A DNA stretch of 64,000 bases from assembly GCA_026122235.1 (NCBI GenBank), contig JAOCZM010000280.1, positions 1,046,001-1,110,000 of the forward strand, in the 5' to 3' direction. Each line of letters begins with the position of its first letter. Position 1 is the first letter of the stretch. Under the pieces are notes generated by a model. That model saw nothing but the letters and a program-made list of their open reading frames with translations. It searched no databases and had not been told where the DNA came from. This document shows, piece by piece, positions 23,086 through 35,273 of this stretch. Origin of the DNA: Vinca minor. Its lineage: Eukaryota; Streptophyta; Magnoliopsida; Gentianales; Apocynaceae. Both the position numbers and the translations under genes were made by a program.

Positions 23086-24279
23086 TTATCTCTCAGCCGA
23101 AACCCTAGGCTATCCTTGCTTTTAGCCGCAATTAACCAAAAACAGCCGAAATTAGATTTTGGATTACTCGCTCTCCCTTTTCTCTCTAATTCCCGAAACT
23201 CAGAAATACGAAGAGCTAGCAATCGCTGTTCGTTTCGTCGCGTGGATACCGGTAGAGGGACAATCCGCAAAGGGAATTCCGTTGGTGGCAGCAACGCATC
23301 AAAGAAGAAGCATCTTCCATTCACGAATCAGATTCTTGAACCCAAAACGTAAGTCTTTTTCTTGCTGTTTTCGATTAGTTTTGTATGAGTGGATCCTTCA
23401 GGGGGAGGACTCATGGGTGTTTGGAACGAGTTTCCGCCCATGAATCCCTTCATATTTACCATTTGGTTGATCTTTATCATCAAGAAGTCCATTGAGGCCT
23501 ATAGTGTGATCTTTATCATGATCAATTCTTTCATTTTGAAGCTCTTAGAGAGGTTGACAAGTGATTGCTCCCTTTTCTTTGTTGTTCATCATTGGTTGAT
23601 GGGATGGAATCAATCTCCTCTTCTATCATGTCAAGTGTAGAGTCATCGATTGATGGACTTTCTTTTCTTGATGAGCTCTCTACAATCTTGCAAGCCTTGG
23701 CATGTGACTCTCTTCTTTGAGTCTTAGCTCACTTGCGCGCTTCCCTGTGGTTCATATCTTCATAGTGAATCTTAGATCATTTTGTACCTACAAGGAAAAC
23801 TTTAGAATAACTAGGTACCTTTTTGAAAGGTCCTTCAGGGTTAGCTAAAAAATTCTCAAGTAGCACGTAAATGCACAAGGATCATGCAAATCAAAACCAA
23901 AACAACTAGATTGATTCTTATATGAATATGACATGACAAGTCAAGAATCAAACGAGTTGCATATGTTACATCTCATAGATAGCTTAGCCAAAATAAACAT
24001 GAACAAGAAAAGATCATGCTAAAGGTTATCTATATGAAAATGAAAATACAAGAATGTGAGATGCAACATATATAAGAGCAAGCAAATAAAAATATATACC
24101 AAAAACACTTAAACACATTAATTTTGATACCTTTTCTTTCTTACCAAGTGATGTGGATAATGGATTGACACTTTGGCTCTTGTCATCACCTGATGCTTTG
24201 CTCTTTGTCTTTAAGCAACTTGGTTCTCCAATTGATTAGCATTTGAGCTTTGAGAGTCCAAGTGCTACGGATTGCTTTT

Positions 24280-25616
24280 TGAAAAACCCCAGAGGGGGGG
24301 TGAATTGGGTTTTAACTAAACTTGCTAACTTTTTCGAATCTTTGCAAAGCTAATGGAAGTTTGAGCAAGAAGAGTAAAAGCAATGCAAAAACCCAATCAA
24401 CAAGACAAAGGATTTAGAGTGGTTCGATTCACTTAGAATCTACGTCCCACTACCTTGAGCCGCACCCTAAAGGATTTCAACAACTTCACTAAGAAGACTT
24501 TTTTACAAATGTGGCTAACTCACTAAGAGTTTTACAAACACAACCACAATACAAAAGCTCACTAAGAACTTGTCCACACTAAGTAGGACTTTACAACAAT
24601 TACCCAATCACAAAGAAAGGGAGAAATGAATGTTTAATACAAAGAATATTCACTCTACTAAGTGAAAGATTTATACCTTTGAAGTACAAACAATTTAGCT
24701 CTTGAACATATGAAGTCCACTCTTTGTCTTGCTTTTGAAAGAATACTCTTGAATGCTTTAGATCATAAGGATGAAGAGTATTTTACTTTAAAAGTGTTTT
24801 GGCTTGATGAGAGATCAATGAATATTTGATATGCAAGCCCCTTGAATGTTTCTCTAGCTTTGGAGTATTTATACATTTCAAATTTGGCTGAAAAACGACT
24901 CTTTAACGGTCAAAAAACGGCTAGTTTCTCGCGAGTTCGGTTGATCAGCTGAGCAACTTCGGTTGATCGAAGCTCACTCGGTTGAGTCGAAGAACAACTC
25001 GGTAGACCGAAAAGGAAACCTCGGATGACTACACAAGGGCTCGGTCGACCGAACCATGCCTTGGTCGACCGAACCTCCATAAGCCAAGTCTCAGTTTCTC
25101 GACGGTTGAACCGAACTTGAGCTCGGTTGACCGAACTTCCAAAGTGATTTTTCACACGTTTTGAAATCTTTTGAAGTCTTTTAAAGTCTAAAAAGATTTT
25201 CCTAAAAGGTAACAAGTAAGAACACTTGGAAAACTTTTCTAAAAGACTTATCTATGAAATCAAAGATCTGTAAAGATCATTTTGAAACTCAAGCCTTTTG
25301 AAAACGTGTTTGTGTGCAAGCAAGACATGAGTGTAGAGCTTATGTTCATGAGAGCTTTGGTTAGAGCTTTCTAAGATAAGGACTAATGAGAACAAAGCTA
25401 AACTAACCAAACCTAAGTCTTCAATCTTCAATCTTGATGAATGAGCCTTGTACAACTTTGAATCTTGATATCAATGGCTTTCAATGGCTTGATTGAAGTA
25501 CTTAGAGCTTCCAATATATGTTCCGATATTCTATCACAAATATTAAGATCATTAGACACAACATTAAAAGTTTGTCCAATATCAAAAACTGAGTTTGTTC
25601 GCCCTTAGGGCTTACA
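24280..25616 (-). repeat. 3' LTR of the gag-only element
   Basis: In the minus sense: TGTAAGCCCTAAGGGCG, U3 with a GGTCGACC/GGTTGACC palindrome array (24935-25140), TATAAATA (plus-strand 24866-24873), and an end in the GTTTTTCA context. Confidence 0.92.
24866..25140 (-). promoter_or_regulatory. LTR-A promoter: TATA box with palindrome array upstream
   Basis: TATAAATA (minus strand) is preceded, within about 70-270 bp, by roughly eight copies of variants of TCGGTCGACCGA, including GGTTGACC and GGTAGACC forms. The same order is present at 30380-30670, 42683-42900 (plus), 58835-59080 and in LTR-B at 15926-16270 and 38036-38390. Confidence 0.6.
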
Positions 25617-27934
25617 ATCTCCCCCTTTTTGATTATGACAAACTTTTATGCAATAAGATAGAATATGGACAAAATTAAGAACAAGGAAGCATGAGGAAGC
25701 ATGGCAAAAAGATCTTATAACAAATAAGAACAAAGACTAGTGCTTTCAAGATAAAACAATTAAGACTAAAGCACTAGCATGATAAACTTCTTTTTGCCAA
25801 ATGCATCTAGGGACTCTTAGAAGAGCCCTATTTCCCAACCAACCTCCTTTCCTCCTTCCTTCCATTTAAATATGTTTTGAGATAAAAGATATATAAAAAG
25901 CTCCCCCTCAAAACATGCCGGAAAGGATAAAAAACATGATTAATACACAAAGATTAATACACATTTTAGCAAGATTAATACACATTTTTCTCCCCCTTTG
26001 GCATAATCAAAAAGACTACAAACTCCATAGATATAAGGGTGTACTTGCAAAAACAAGTTCATAGCACAAGCAAAGTTAATACACCATTTTTCTTGAAGAA
26101 TGATCTTTTTGAATAAGCTTGGTTGATTTCAAAATACAAAGAGTCCATAATGACACATAAATATAAAGATGGTTATTTATGGCACAAAAAGAATATCAAC
26201 CTAAGCTAAAAACAAAGGAGATAAGGAATATAACCTTTAAGAACAATCTCCCCGTTTAACAATCATACGATGTTAGCTATTTGAGATAAAACCAAATATG
26301 ATAACAATTGACCAATTGTAAAACAAGATACCAATAGTAAATAAGGCCAATTTTAAAACATGTTTGAAAATATAGCTAACAAAGTACTAGTGGAAGTGAT
26401 ACCATGAATACATAAGTTAAGCACATGTATCACAACCAAAAGAAGTAGAGGAAGTGTAAGAAAACACTTTGAGTACATTCCTCTAACAAGTTAATGGTTA
26501 GCTAAATGAGTGTAACAACTCTTAAAGCAATACTAACCAAAAACTATAATGAGATCACAATGGGTAAGACAAAGAAGAATATGATCTCAAAGTTATTAAG
26601 GGAGAATATATGTGATACCAATTGAAGACATAAACAACTATAACACATATAACTTCCAAAATAACTTACACAAGTTGGCTATAAGAGATAAAAGATGAAA
26701 GACAAGCCAACAAGTGATGTGATGATGTAAAATGTTAACAATTGAGCATACACCTCATATTGAGTTTACATCCTAAGTCAAACATCTAGACGATCAACCA
26801 CATAAGATTAATGCTATAGACTTGAATATAAACACACCACCAACACCCCTATATGCAATAAAGATTAAGTAAACACATAGCATATACAAACTCCCCCAAA
26901 GCATAAGACACTTAATAAAAGAGGGGAGGGGGTTGTAATAGGAGATTTCATCACAAAGATCAAATCATTAAGCTCTCTAATAACATGCTCAAGAACAATC
27001 AAACATATGAAGAGCAAAACATGTTATTAAATCTCCAAGATGCCCATTTCAAGAACAATTGAACATTATATGGAAAGTAAGATCAATAATTGTTCAAGGA
27101 AATGAAAGAGATTGAGTTTAGTAATATCTCATTGAATTTGATGAATGCTTTTAGCACTTTGAGTTCCTTCAATGAGTTCTTTGAGCTTCTCAATCTTCTT
27201 TATCATATTCATCTTTAGCGTTTGACTCTTTTCTTGGAGTCGTAGCTCACTTGTGCCATTCCTTGTAGTTCATATCCTCTTCTTGAAGCTTAGAACTCTT
27301 TGTTACCTACAAGGAATTCTTGAGAACAAATATGGTACCTTTTTAAAGGTCCTTCATGATTAGCTCAATTTCTCAAGTAACACAAATATGCATATGGATC
27401 ATGCACATCAAAAAACCAAAACAACTAGATGGATTCTTAAATGAATATAACATCACAAAACAAGAATCAATCAAGTTGCATATGCTACATCTCATAGAAA
27501 CCTTATCTAAATAAACATGAACAATAAAGAACAAGTTAAAGGTTATCTGTATAAATATACAATGAAGAATGTGAGATGCAACATATATAAGAGCAAGCAT
27601 ATAAAGAAAATATATCAAAAACACTTGAACACATTAATTAAAATGTTAAGAGAAGGTGATTTTGATACCTTTGCTTTCTTACCAAGTGATGAAGATATTG
27701 GATTGATACTTTGGCTCTTGTCATCACTTGATGCTTTGCTCTTTGTATTCAAGCAACTTGGTTCTCCAATTGATTACCATATGAGTTTTGAGAATCCAAG
27801 TGTCAAGGAGTGCTTTTGAATTTCTTCCTTTGGCACATCTCCTTTAACTAGCACTTCTTCTTCTCCGGTTATGTGACAAGATCATACACATTGAAACAAC
27901 ATAGAACCGGAGCTTCCCTTAAACTAATGAGAAC
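25617..27934 (-). other. Non-coding interior of the gag-only element
   Basis: AT-rich, with no Copia pol motif. It parallels 59582-62017 of the second LTR-A element. It replaces the 4 kb or more of pol that an autonomous Copia would carry. Confidence 0.65.
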
Positions 27935-29751
27935 CTATAAACTCAAGGGAAGAGTAACTTTTGGTACCCACTTTTGTTTGGGTCCATGGGGGTTAGTTAA
28001 AATACGCTTAACTCTCCAAGTGGTTTTAACTCCCCTTTCTATCTTCTTCTTCACAAAGCATCTAACACTTGTGTGACCAAATTTACCACAATATGTGCAA
28101 CAAGTAGATGGCTTAGCAAATTTATGAATATGCTCATGATATTTATTTTGCTTATGTGAAGTGCTAGCATGCACAAAGTGATTCTTAGGCAACTTAGAAG
28201 AGCTAGCATGATCAATGTGATTAGCATTATAACCAAGACCATGTTTAACATTTGAAGCACGTTGCACACTAAGAATTTGATCAAGATTTTTCTTACCCTT
28301 AGAAAAGTTATCAACAAGAAGGGGTAAGGTCATTTAATTTGTTCTTCAAAAGATCAAATTCAACAAGCTTGTTTTCAAGAGATGACAATTTATTACAAGC
28401 TTCTATGTATTGTAATGAAGATGTATTGCTAGTAGTAATGAGACTTTCATTTTCACATTTCAAGCAATTAACATCATCACACAACTTCTTATTTTCATCA
28501 ATCAACTTAGCTCTTTCATCAAGCAAAGATTCAATCTTAAAGCTTCATATCTTTGTTTTGCTTTGCACATTTAGTCAATTGATCATACATATCCATTAAA
28601 AGCTCATTAGGATCATCCTCATCATCATCATCATTATCATTATAAGAATTTGAAGGAGAGGAAGAAAGATGTACCTCATTACCAAAAGCCATGAAGCAAA
28701 CATTTGCATTTTCATCTTCTTCATCACCACTCCCTTCTTGATCCCAATGGCCTAGCATGCCCTTGAAATTCTTTGGTTTAAAGAATTTTTTCTTTTTGTA
28801 TTCCTTGGGCTCTTTTTCTTTGGTGGCGGGGCATTCTCCAATGAGATGTTGATCACTTCCACATTCATAGCATTTCATCCCATGAGGATTTTGTTTTCTT
28901 CTATTTTGGAAATGTTTTCTTCCTTTCCCGAAAACATTTTCTTCATGCGCTTTACCACAAACTCCATGGTCTCATCATCAAAGTTGATGTCTTCTTCATC
29001 ACTTGAATCATTGGAATCATCAACATCAAGAATAGCCTTTAAAGCACCATTCACTTTTGCCCTTTCAAGATGCTCATTCTTTTTGTGTGTGAGCTCATAA
29101 GTGAGAAGAGAACCAATGAGCTCCTCCGTTGGATAAGTCTTCAAGTTCTTTGCTTCTTCAATCACAAGAGCTTTTCCTTCCCAACTTTTAGGAAGTGAGT
29201 TGAGAATCTTCCTATTCATTTCACCCATAGAATATTCCTTTCCATAGGATCTCAACCCATTGACAATATTTGTGAACCTAGTGTTCAACTCATTGATAGT
29301 TTCATTTGTCTTCATAGAGAAAAGCTCATATTCCCTCACAAGCATGTTGAGCTTTGATTCTTTGACTTGATTGGTTCCCCTCATGGGTGACTTCTAAGAT
29401 TCTCCACATCTTGTGAGCGGAATTGCTTCCACGTACCCGATTGTACTCATCCGGATTAAGAGCACAACTAATGATGTTCATAGCTCTATAATTGAGAGTC
29501 ATTTTCTTGGACTCATCTTGATTAAGCTCATTGTCCAATTTAGCAACTTGAACACCATCTACCTCTTTCATAGGAACATAAGGACCTTCTTCAAAAATCT
29601 TCCATAAGGAATAATCTATAGAGCACACGTAGATTTTGAAACGGTCTTTCCAAGCATTGAAATTATTTCCATCAAAGAGAGGTGGTCTATTTGTGGAAGA
29701 TCCCTCTTGGTAAGCTAAAGCGGAACAACCGGCCATTAATCTTTTCTTCAA
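27935..29751 (-). pseudogene. Copia-type gag with two zinc knuckles, frameshifted
   Basis: The retroelement nucleocapsid/capsid protein, read from ATG at 29751 (or 29736) on the minus strand. The N-terminal gag domain begins near PPLFDGNNFNAWKDRFKIYV, with ILNSLPKSWEGKALVIEEAK at about 29210-29150. The first knuckle is C-Y-E-C-G-S-D-Q-H-L-I-G-E-C at about 28870. It is followed by an acidic run (DDDDEDDPNEL), a Leu/Lys/Glu-rich coiled-coil-like stretch (28535-28320), and a second knuckle C-T-Y-C-G-K-F-G-H-T-S-V-R-C at about 28090-28050. The frame changes at about 29370, 28885, 28545 and 28330, so no full protein is made. The C-terminal W-V-P-K is where protease would start in SIRE-like Copia elements; here it stops. 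Family placement is by motif memory only. Confidence 0.85.
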
Positions 29752-29776
29752 GCTATTAAGCTAAAGATGAAGACGA

Positions 29777-29789
29777 GGCTCTGATACCA
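29777..29789 (-). other. Primer-binding site of the gag-only element
   Basis: The reverse complement reads TGGTATCAGAGCC, matching initiator tRNA-Met, two bases inside the 5' LTR. Confidence 0.9.
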
Positions 29790-29791
29790 AT

Positions 29792-31150
29792 TGAAAAAAC
29801 CCAAGAGGGGGGGTGAATTGGGTTTTAACTAAACTTGCTAACTTTTTTCGAATCTTTGCAAAGCTAATGGAAGTTTGAGCAAGAAGAGTAAAAGCAATGC
29901 AAAACCCAATCAACAAGACAAAAGATTTAGAGTGGTTCGATTCACTTAGAATCTACGTCCCACTACCTTGAGCCGCACCCAAGAATTTCAACAACTTCAC
30001 TAAGAAGACTTTTTTACAAATGTGGCTAACTCACTAAGAGTTTTACAAACACAACCACAATACAAAAGCTCACTAAGAACTTGCCCACACTAAGTAGGAC
30101 TTTACAACAATTACCCAGTCACAAAGAAAGGGAGAAATGAATGTTTAATACAAAGAATATTCACTCTACTAAGTGAAAGATTTATACCTTTGAAGTACAA
30201 ACAATTTAGCTCTTGAACATATGAAGTCCACTCTTTGTCTTGCTTTTGAAAGAATACTCTTGAATGCTTTAGATCATAAGGATGAAGAGTATTTTACTTT
30301 AAAAGTGTTTTGGCTTGATGAGAGATCAATGAATATTTGATATGCAAGCCCCTTGAATGTTTCTCTAGCTTTGGAGTATTTATACATTTCAAATTTGGCT
30401 GAAAAAGCGACTCTTTAACGGTCAAAAAAAGCGGCTAGTTTCTCGCAGAGTTCGGTTGACACTGAGCAACTTCGGTTGACCGAAGCTCACTTCGGTTGAG
30501 CCGAAGAACAACTCGGTAGACCGAAAAGGAAACCTCGGATGACTACACAAGGGCTCGGTCGACCGAACCATGCCTTGGTCGACCGAACTAAGCCTTGGTC
30601 GACCCGAACCTCCATAAAGCCAAGTCTCGGTTCTCGATTGTTGAACCGAACTTGAGCTCGGTTGACCGAACTTCCAAAGTGATTTTTCACACGTTTTGAA
30701 ATCTTTTGAAGTCTTTTAAAGTCTAAAAAGATTTTCCTAAAAGGTAACAAGTAAGAACACTTGGAAAACTTTTCTAAAAGACTTATCTATGAAATCAAAG
30801 GCTGTAAAGATCATTTTGAAACTTAAGCCTTTTGAAAACGTGTTTGTGTGCAAGCAAGACATGAGTGTAGAGCTTATGTTCATGAGAGCTTTGGTTAGAG
30901 CTTTCTAAGATAAGGACTAATGAGAACAAAGCTAAACTAACCAAACCTAAGTCTTCAATCTTCAATCTTGATGAATGAGCCTTGTATAACTTTGAATCTT
31001 GATATCAATGGCTTTCAATGGCTTGATTGAAGTACTTAGAGCTTCCAATATATGTTCCGATATTCTATCACAAATATTAAGATAATTAGACACAACATTA
31101 AAAGTTTGTCCAATATCAAAAACTGAGTTTGTTCGCCCTTAGGGCTTACA
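29792..31150 (-). repeat. 5' LTR of the gag-only element
   Basis: Collinear with 24280-25616. It has an extra ~20-bp GGTCGACC unit near 30590-30610 and small homopolymer differences. Confidence 0.92.
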
Positions 31151-31514
31151 CTTTTTAATTTCTTCTTTTTGTACATCTCCTTTTATCCACCCTAATGCCA
31201 CCTCTCTTTGAATCTATTACATTGAAGCTTTGTGGCATACTCTTCCTCTTCCTTGTGGTTCCATCATCTGTTATAAGTTTTCTGTTGTCTTTAAGCATCT
31301 TGACACCTTTCTTGTTGAATGAAAGAACATAGATTCCTATATCTATAAAGCTCAACAAGGTGGAATTATCAAAAGACACACATAGTATAATCATTTGTCC
31401 AAATAGAAAAGATGGAGTCATCACAGGAATGAAGGGAAGACTCTTCTAAAGAATCCATATATCCTCCTAGGGTGTTAATCATAACAAAAGGGGAGCCTAT
31501 GATCTGATACCAAT
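31151..31514 (-). other. 5' leader of the LTR-B element
   Basis: Sequence between the inserted gag-only element and the LTR-B 5' LTR. It carries the LTR-B primer site (a variant of TGGTATCAGAGC with AGATC) at 31501-31512. A short minus-strand frame (31156-31424) has no recognisable domain. Confidence 0.5.
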
Positions 31515-32309
31515 TGAAAAAATCTGTAGGGCATTTGCAACAACCGAAGGGGAGAACCTTAGAGGGGGTGAATAAGGTTCTCCAACTTTTTATACTTTTC
31601 TACCAAATTCTTTTCCAAAGTGATCACCTTAACAACAATTATATTAATTAAGCATATAAGGTTAATCAAAGGATTATACTTTGATGACTTATGTGTGTGT
31701 ATGCAACACATAGGAATACAAGACAATGAATATGATCAAGGATTGTCTAGGTCAAGATTCCCATATGCAAAGCTTGTAAAAACAAACACACAATTCAAGA
31801 GAACTAACATTTAGTAAGAGATATATAAAACTATAAAGATCTCTAAATGAAAGTCCAATGCTCAAGCCAAGGTAAGATATGATAAGAAATTAATCTAACT
31901 CAATATAAACAAGTAAAGCTCATACAATCAAGTTCATGTGAATATAAGCACAAGTATAATGTAAGAACTTGAAAGTAAAGAGATACAGTTAGAAGATCAA
32001 ACACGAGGATGTAGAGTGGTTCAATCATAAAGATCTACATCCACTACCTTGTGACACACCCAAGGATTTTGGCATATTCCACTAGCTTGTCTTGAGAGAG
32101 CTTACATGGAAGGACAAACCAACAAATGGTCTTTTACACACTCATGTAACCTTCCAAGGGAAAGGCCAACTAATGGTCCTTTTATGCACACATGCAACCC
32201 TCTACCCATGCAAAATCTTTATCTAACCTAGTCTATTAAGTGAAGAGGTTTTACGAACACATTCAACCGTACTTCTATTTCGGGTTCCACTACAAGAAAA
32301 TAGTTAAAT

Positions 32310-32780
32310 AGCGACCGAATTTAGCGACCGAAATTTTAGGTAACAAATATAACGACGGAATACCGACCAAATAGAAACCGAAAAACAAACGGTCATTATT
32401 CCATCGCCCTTCCGTCGGCCACATCGAAACGTTGACCAAATTGAAACACCGTCGTTTTTCTCACCATTACCCACCGACCACCATAAAATAGTTAATATAA
32501 CGACCGAATACCGACGGAATATATAACGACAGAACACTGACGGAAGTTTACGACCGAATACCGACGGAATTAATAACGGCGTCAAACCGACGTCGTTTTG
32601 ATGTTTTATTTCTTTTTAAAAAATAAGGTTTAAAATTAATTAAAACGACATCGTGTTGTTCAAAGTTAACGACGGAACACCGACGGAAGTTTACGACCGA
32701 ATACAGACGGAATTAATAACGATGGAACACCGACGGAAGTTTACGACCGAATACCGACGGAATTAATATCCGAATAAAAC
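32310..32780. repeat. Left subterminal repeat array of the CACTA
   Basis: Many copies of GACCGAATACCGACGGAAT and shorter CGACGGAA or CGACCGAA units. They resemble the inverted array at 37118-37640. Confidence 0.85.
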
Positions 32781-33304
32781 GACGTCGTTTTATCGCCTGA
32801 TTTGTGAAAAAAAAGATCAAAATCGACCGAATCCCTCATTCCTCTCTTCTTCAATACCCTAATCAATATCTTCTTCAAATCACAGACGACCGCCGATCTG
32901 CCACTGCGAACGCCAGTCTGAACCGTCGCCACCGCCGTACTGCCTCTGCCACTCCAAGTAGCAATTAAAGCCTTATTTTTCCATTTTTTTAGCTTGAAGC
33001 TTGTTTTTCTTTTTTTCTTTTTTTGCTTATGAATTTTGCTTCTCTTTTTCAGGTCGCCTCCACTGCCAGAACGCCACCGCCATTCCGCCACCTCCATTAA
33101 AGGTGTTTTTTGCTTTTTTTTTTCAAATTTCAGTGTTGTATGCTTCGATTTTTAGCTTTTTTTTGCTTTATTTTTTCCTAGATTTATTGCTTTATTTTTG
33201 CTTCGATTTGTTGCTTTTTTTTGCTTATTTTTTGCCTGGATGTTTTTGCTTTATTTTTGCTGTTTCTAAAATTTTCTGAAAATCCCAAAGAAACAGATGA
33301 TTCA

Positions 33305-33408
33305 TCTAAAGATATTAGATTAGGTGCCTTGCATAAGGGTTGGAGGATCCTCTGCACAAATAACAGTCAAGAAACTAGTAAAGATATTAGATTAGGTGCC
33401 TTGCATAC
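33305..33408 (+). repeat. Short direct duplication inside the CACTA
   Basis: AAAGATATTAGATTAGGTGC plus CTTGCAT occurs at 33308 and again at 33380, separated by 72 bp. It lies within a frame of unknown meaning. Confidence 0.8.
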
Positions 33409-34305
33409 TTACAGGGAAGAAGTTTGTTTTGTACGCCGCCCAGAAGAATATAAGCTGTCATCATTGCCAAGTAACTTCCGAGAATAACTCCAGGTAGAAA
33501 ATATCTCCGCTAGCTTCCCGACTATCTCGGGAGTGGAGATGGTTTGACTCTATCCTTTGATATTGTCATAATTGTGCTCGAAGACAAACACTTTACAGGG
33601 TAAGAGGCAAAAGAAGACAACCTAAACATGTAACTCTAATGAAATCATCACTAAAATGAATCACCAAATATGCGTCGAAATTATTCATTCGATGAAAAGC
33701 GATGTATGAAACACAAAGTTACGAGATACGAGACTTGCCATCATTGAGAATTGCAATGATAAGAACCATGAAAGGTGGAAAGTCAAAATGCCATATCAAT
33801 GCCGGGAAACATAAAAACCGAGTTTGCCAATTCCGGGAAAAAAAACATCAAAATCATTTGGAAATTGAATGCTTTAAAATGGGAGCGATTGTGTTGAAAG
33901 CTGGAAAGTTATAACTTATAAGTGTGTGTGTGTGTGTGTATTTTTTGTATTTCTCCTAAGCTTTTGTATAAATTTCTCCTAAGCTTTTGTATTTTTTGCG
34001 ATTGTGCTTGGGCTGCTTGAATTTAGAAATAATAATGCCTGATTTGTGATTTCATTCGCCATTGAATTTCAGGATAAAACGGAAAGAAGCTTGAGGTGGA
34101 AACTAATTTTTTTTTTGTTCATCAATGTGTATATATTCCTTTCTAATTTTTACTTTCTTGCAAGTCACAAATTGTTATAGGTGGAGTTAGCTTTAGTGAA
34201 AAGAAGTTTTTTTGGTCATTTCTTGAACTGGGATCTCTTCAATTTTGCAAAAGATGAATTCTTTTAACTGTTTATAAAGCAAAATTTCTTCTTCTAAAAC
34301 ACATT

Positions 34306-34931
34306 TTGATGTCATACACCGGTTACTTTGTTAACGTTTATAGATTTCACACCAAAGCCCACAGCGATGGAAAAGGAACGACAAACAGCGGGGTATGGGT
34401 TAAAGGAGATTATTACGGTGAGTTGAAGCAAGTAATTGAGGTTGAACTTGCTGGACTACCTGACCAAAAAATTATTCTTTTCAAATGCGACTGGTTTGAT
34501 TCTACTCCAAATCGAGGTTTAAGAGTGCATCCTCAATATAAACTTGTAGAAATCCATAGGAAAATAACCTACCAGGGTTACGATCCATTTGTATTTGCTT
34601 CCCAATGTCAACAAGTCTACTACACACCTTATCTGGGTAGTAAGACAACATCTAGGGCTGATTGGTTGGCTGTATGTCGTTCCAAACCATGTCTATTTGA
34701 CGTTCCTGGTGTTCTGTACCGTATCAGGACGAAGTACGCGAGGAGGAGACCAGTCGTATTGATCCAAGTATTACTGACGTTGGTCAACTTGCACACCGGT
34801 CAGGGGAAATTGAAGTTGTACTTGTGGCCAAAACGAGCCGTGTTCATGAAGATGATGACGATGAGGATATGTCGGGTGATGACAATTCTGAAGAAGAGGA
34901 TGAATTTATGTCGGATGATGATTTAGAATGA
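34306..34931 (+). pseudogene. CACTA-associated C-terminal domain (DUF4216-like), frameshifted
   Basis: The N-terminal two-thirds match the domain found at the C-terminus of plant CACTA transposase polyproteins. Visible segments are YRFHTKAHSDGK, TTNSGVWVKGDYYGELKQV, LFKCDWFDSTPNRG, then DPFVFASQCQQVYYTPY and RADWLAVC. From about 34700 the coherent reading moves to another frame: an acidic Asp/Glu-rich tail ending TGA at 34929-34931. So one base was gained or lost around DVPGVLY. The catalytic transposase that normally precedes this domain is missing, so the protein cannot transpose the element. Confidence 0.75.
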
Positions 34932-35273
34932 TTAAGCTTTTCTTGCTTCTTGGAATTCCACATATTGCAGGTGAGTAATATTTGTTGGGTTTTTTTTTGT
35001 ACTTTATTACCATAAATTAGAAGTCATATTGTATAACTTTTTAACATAATTCAAAGTAGTAATTTTATTGTCATAAAATAATTTTATTCTTGAATTTTCA
35101 GATTGCTACTCTTGCATTTCTAAGGATATACATATGAATGACATCAAGGAGTTGATGAGAAGTGCACACTTTGATTGTGAGTTTTGATAATACAATGTAT
35201 GCACATTTTGATTGTGAATGTTGTAATTCGAAGTTTGCACTTTGATTGTGAGTATTTAATGTAATGAGAATTG

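Larger units (their letters stand above)
21874..23452 (+). mobile_element. Solo LTR-Z (TSD TATTT)
   Basis: 1.58 kb from TGTTATTAGTGCCC to GAATCCCTTCA, flanked by TATTT (21869-21873 and 23453-23457). It is the best copy for reading the LTR layout. It has a hairpin plus GGGCCC module at 22383-22425, palindromic promoter repeats at 22906-23070, a TATATAA box at 23079-23085 and a GTAAGT splice-donor-like site at 23349. No internal retroelement sequence adjoins it. Confidence 0.92.
24280..31150 (-). mobile_element. Complete gag-only Copia-type LTR retrotransposon (LTR-A, TSD CTTTT)
   Basis: LTRs at 24280-25616 and 29792-31150 both run TG...CA. Exact 5-bp duplications CTTTT lie at 24275-24279 and 31151-31155. 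A tRNA-Met primer site is at 29777-29789, and a purine tract (reverse complement of TCTCCCCCTTTTTG) is beside 25617. The interior codes only for gag (27935-29751). About 2.3 kb between gag and the 3' LTR is non-coding, and no protease, integrase, reverse transcriptase or RNase H motif is found. It inserted into the interior of the LTR-B element, splitting a sequence that reads across the TSD. By eye the two LTRs are nearly identical apart from small indels, so insertion is recent. Confidence 0.92.

Noticed and set aside
27373..27819. Hydrophobic minus-strand and plus-strand frames
   Set aside because: Shared non-coding 3' interior of LTR-A elements (matches 61420-61860); no signal or membrane pattern conserved between copies.
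32741..33279. Ser/Arg-rich and Phe-rich frames inside the CACTA
   Set aside because: They come from repeat arrays and T-rich runs (TTTTTGC); no conserved protein.
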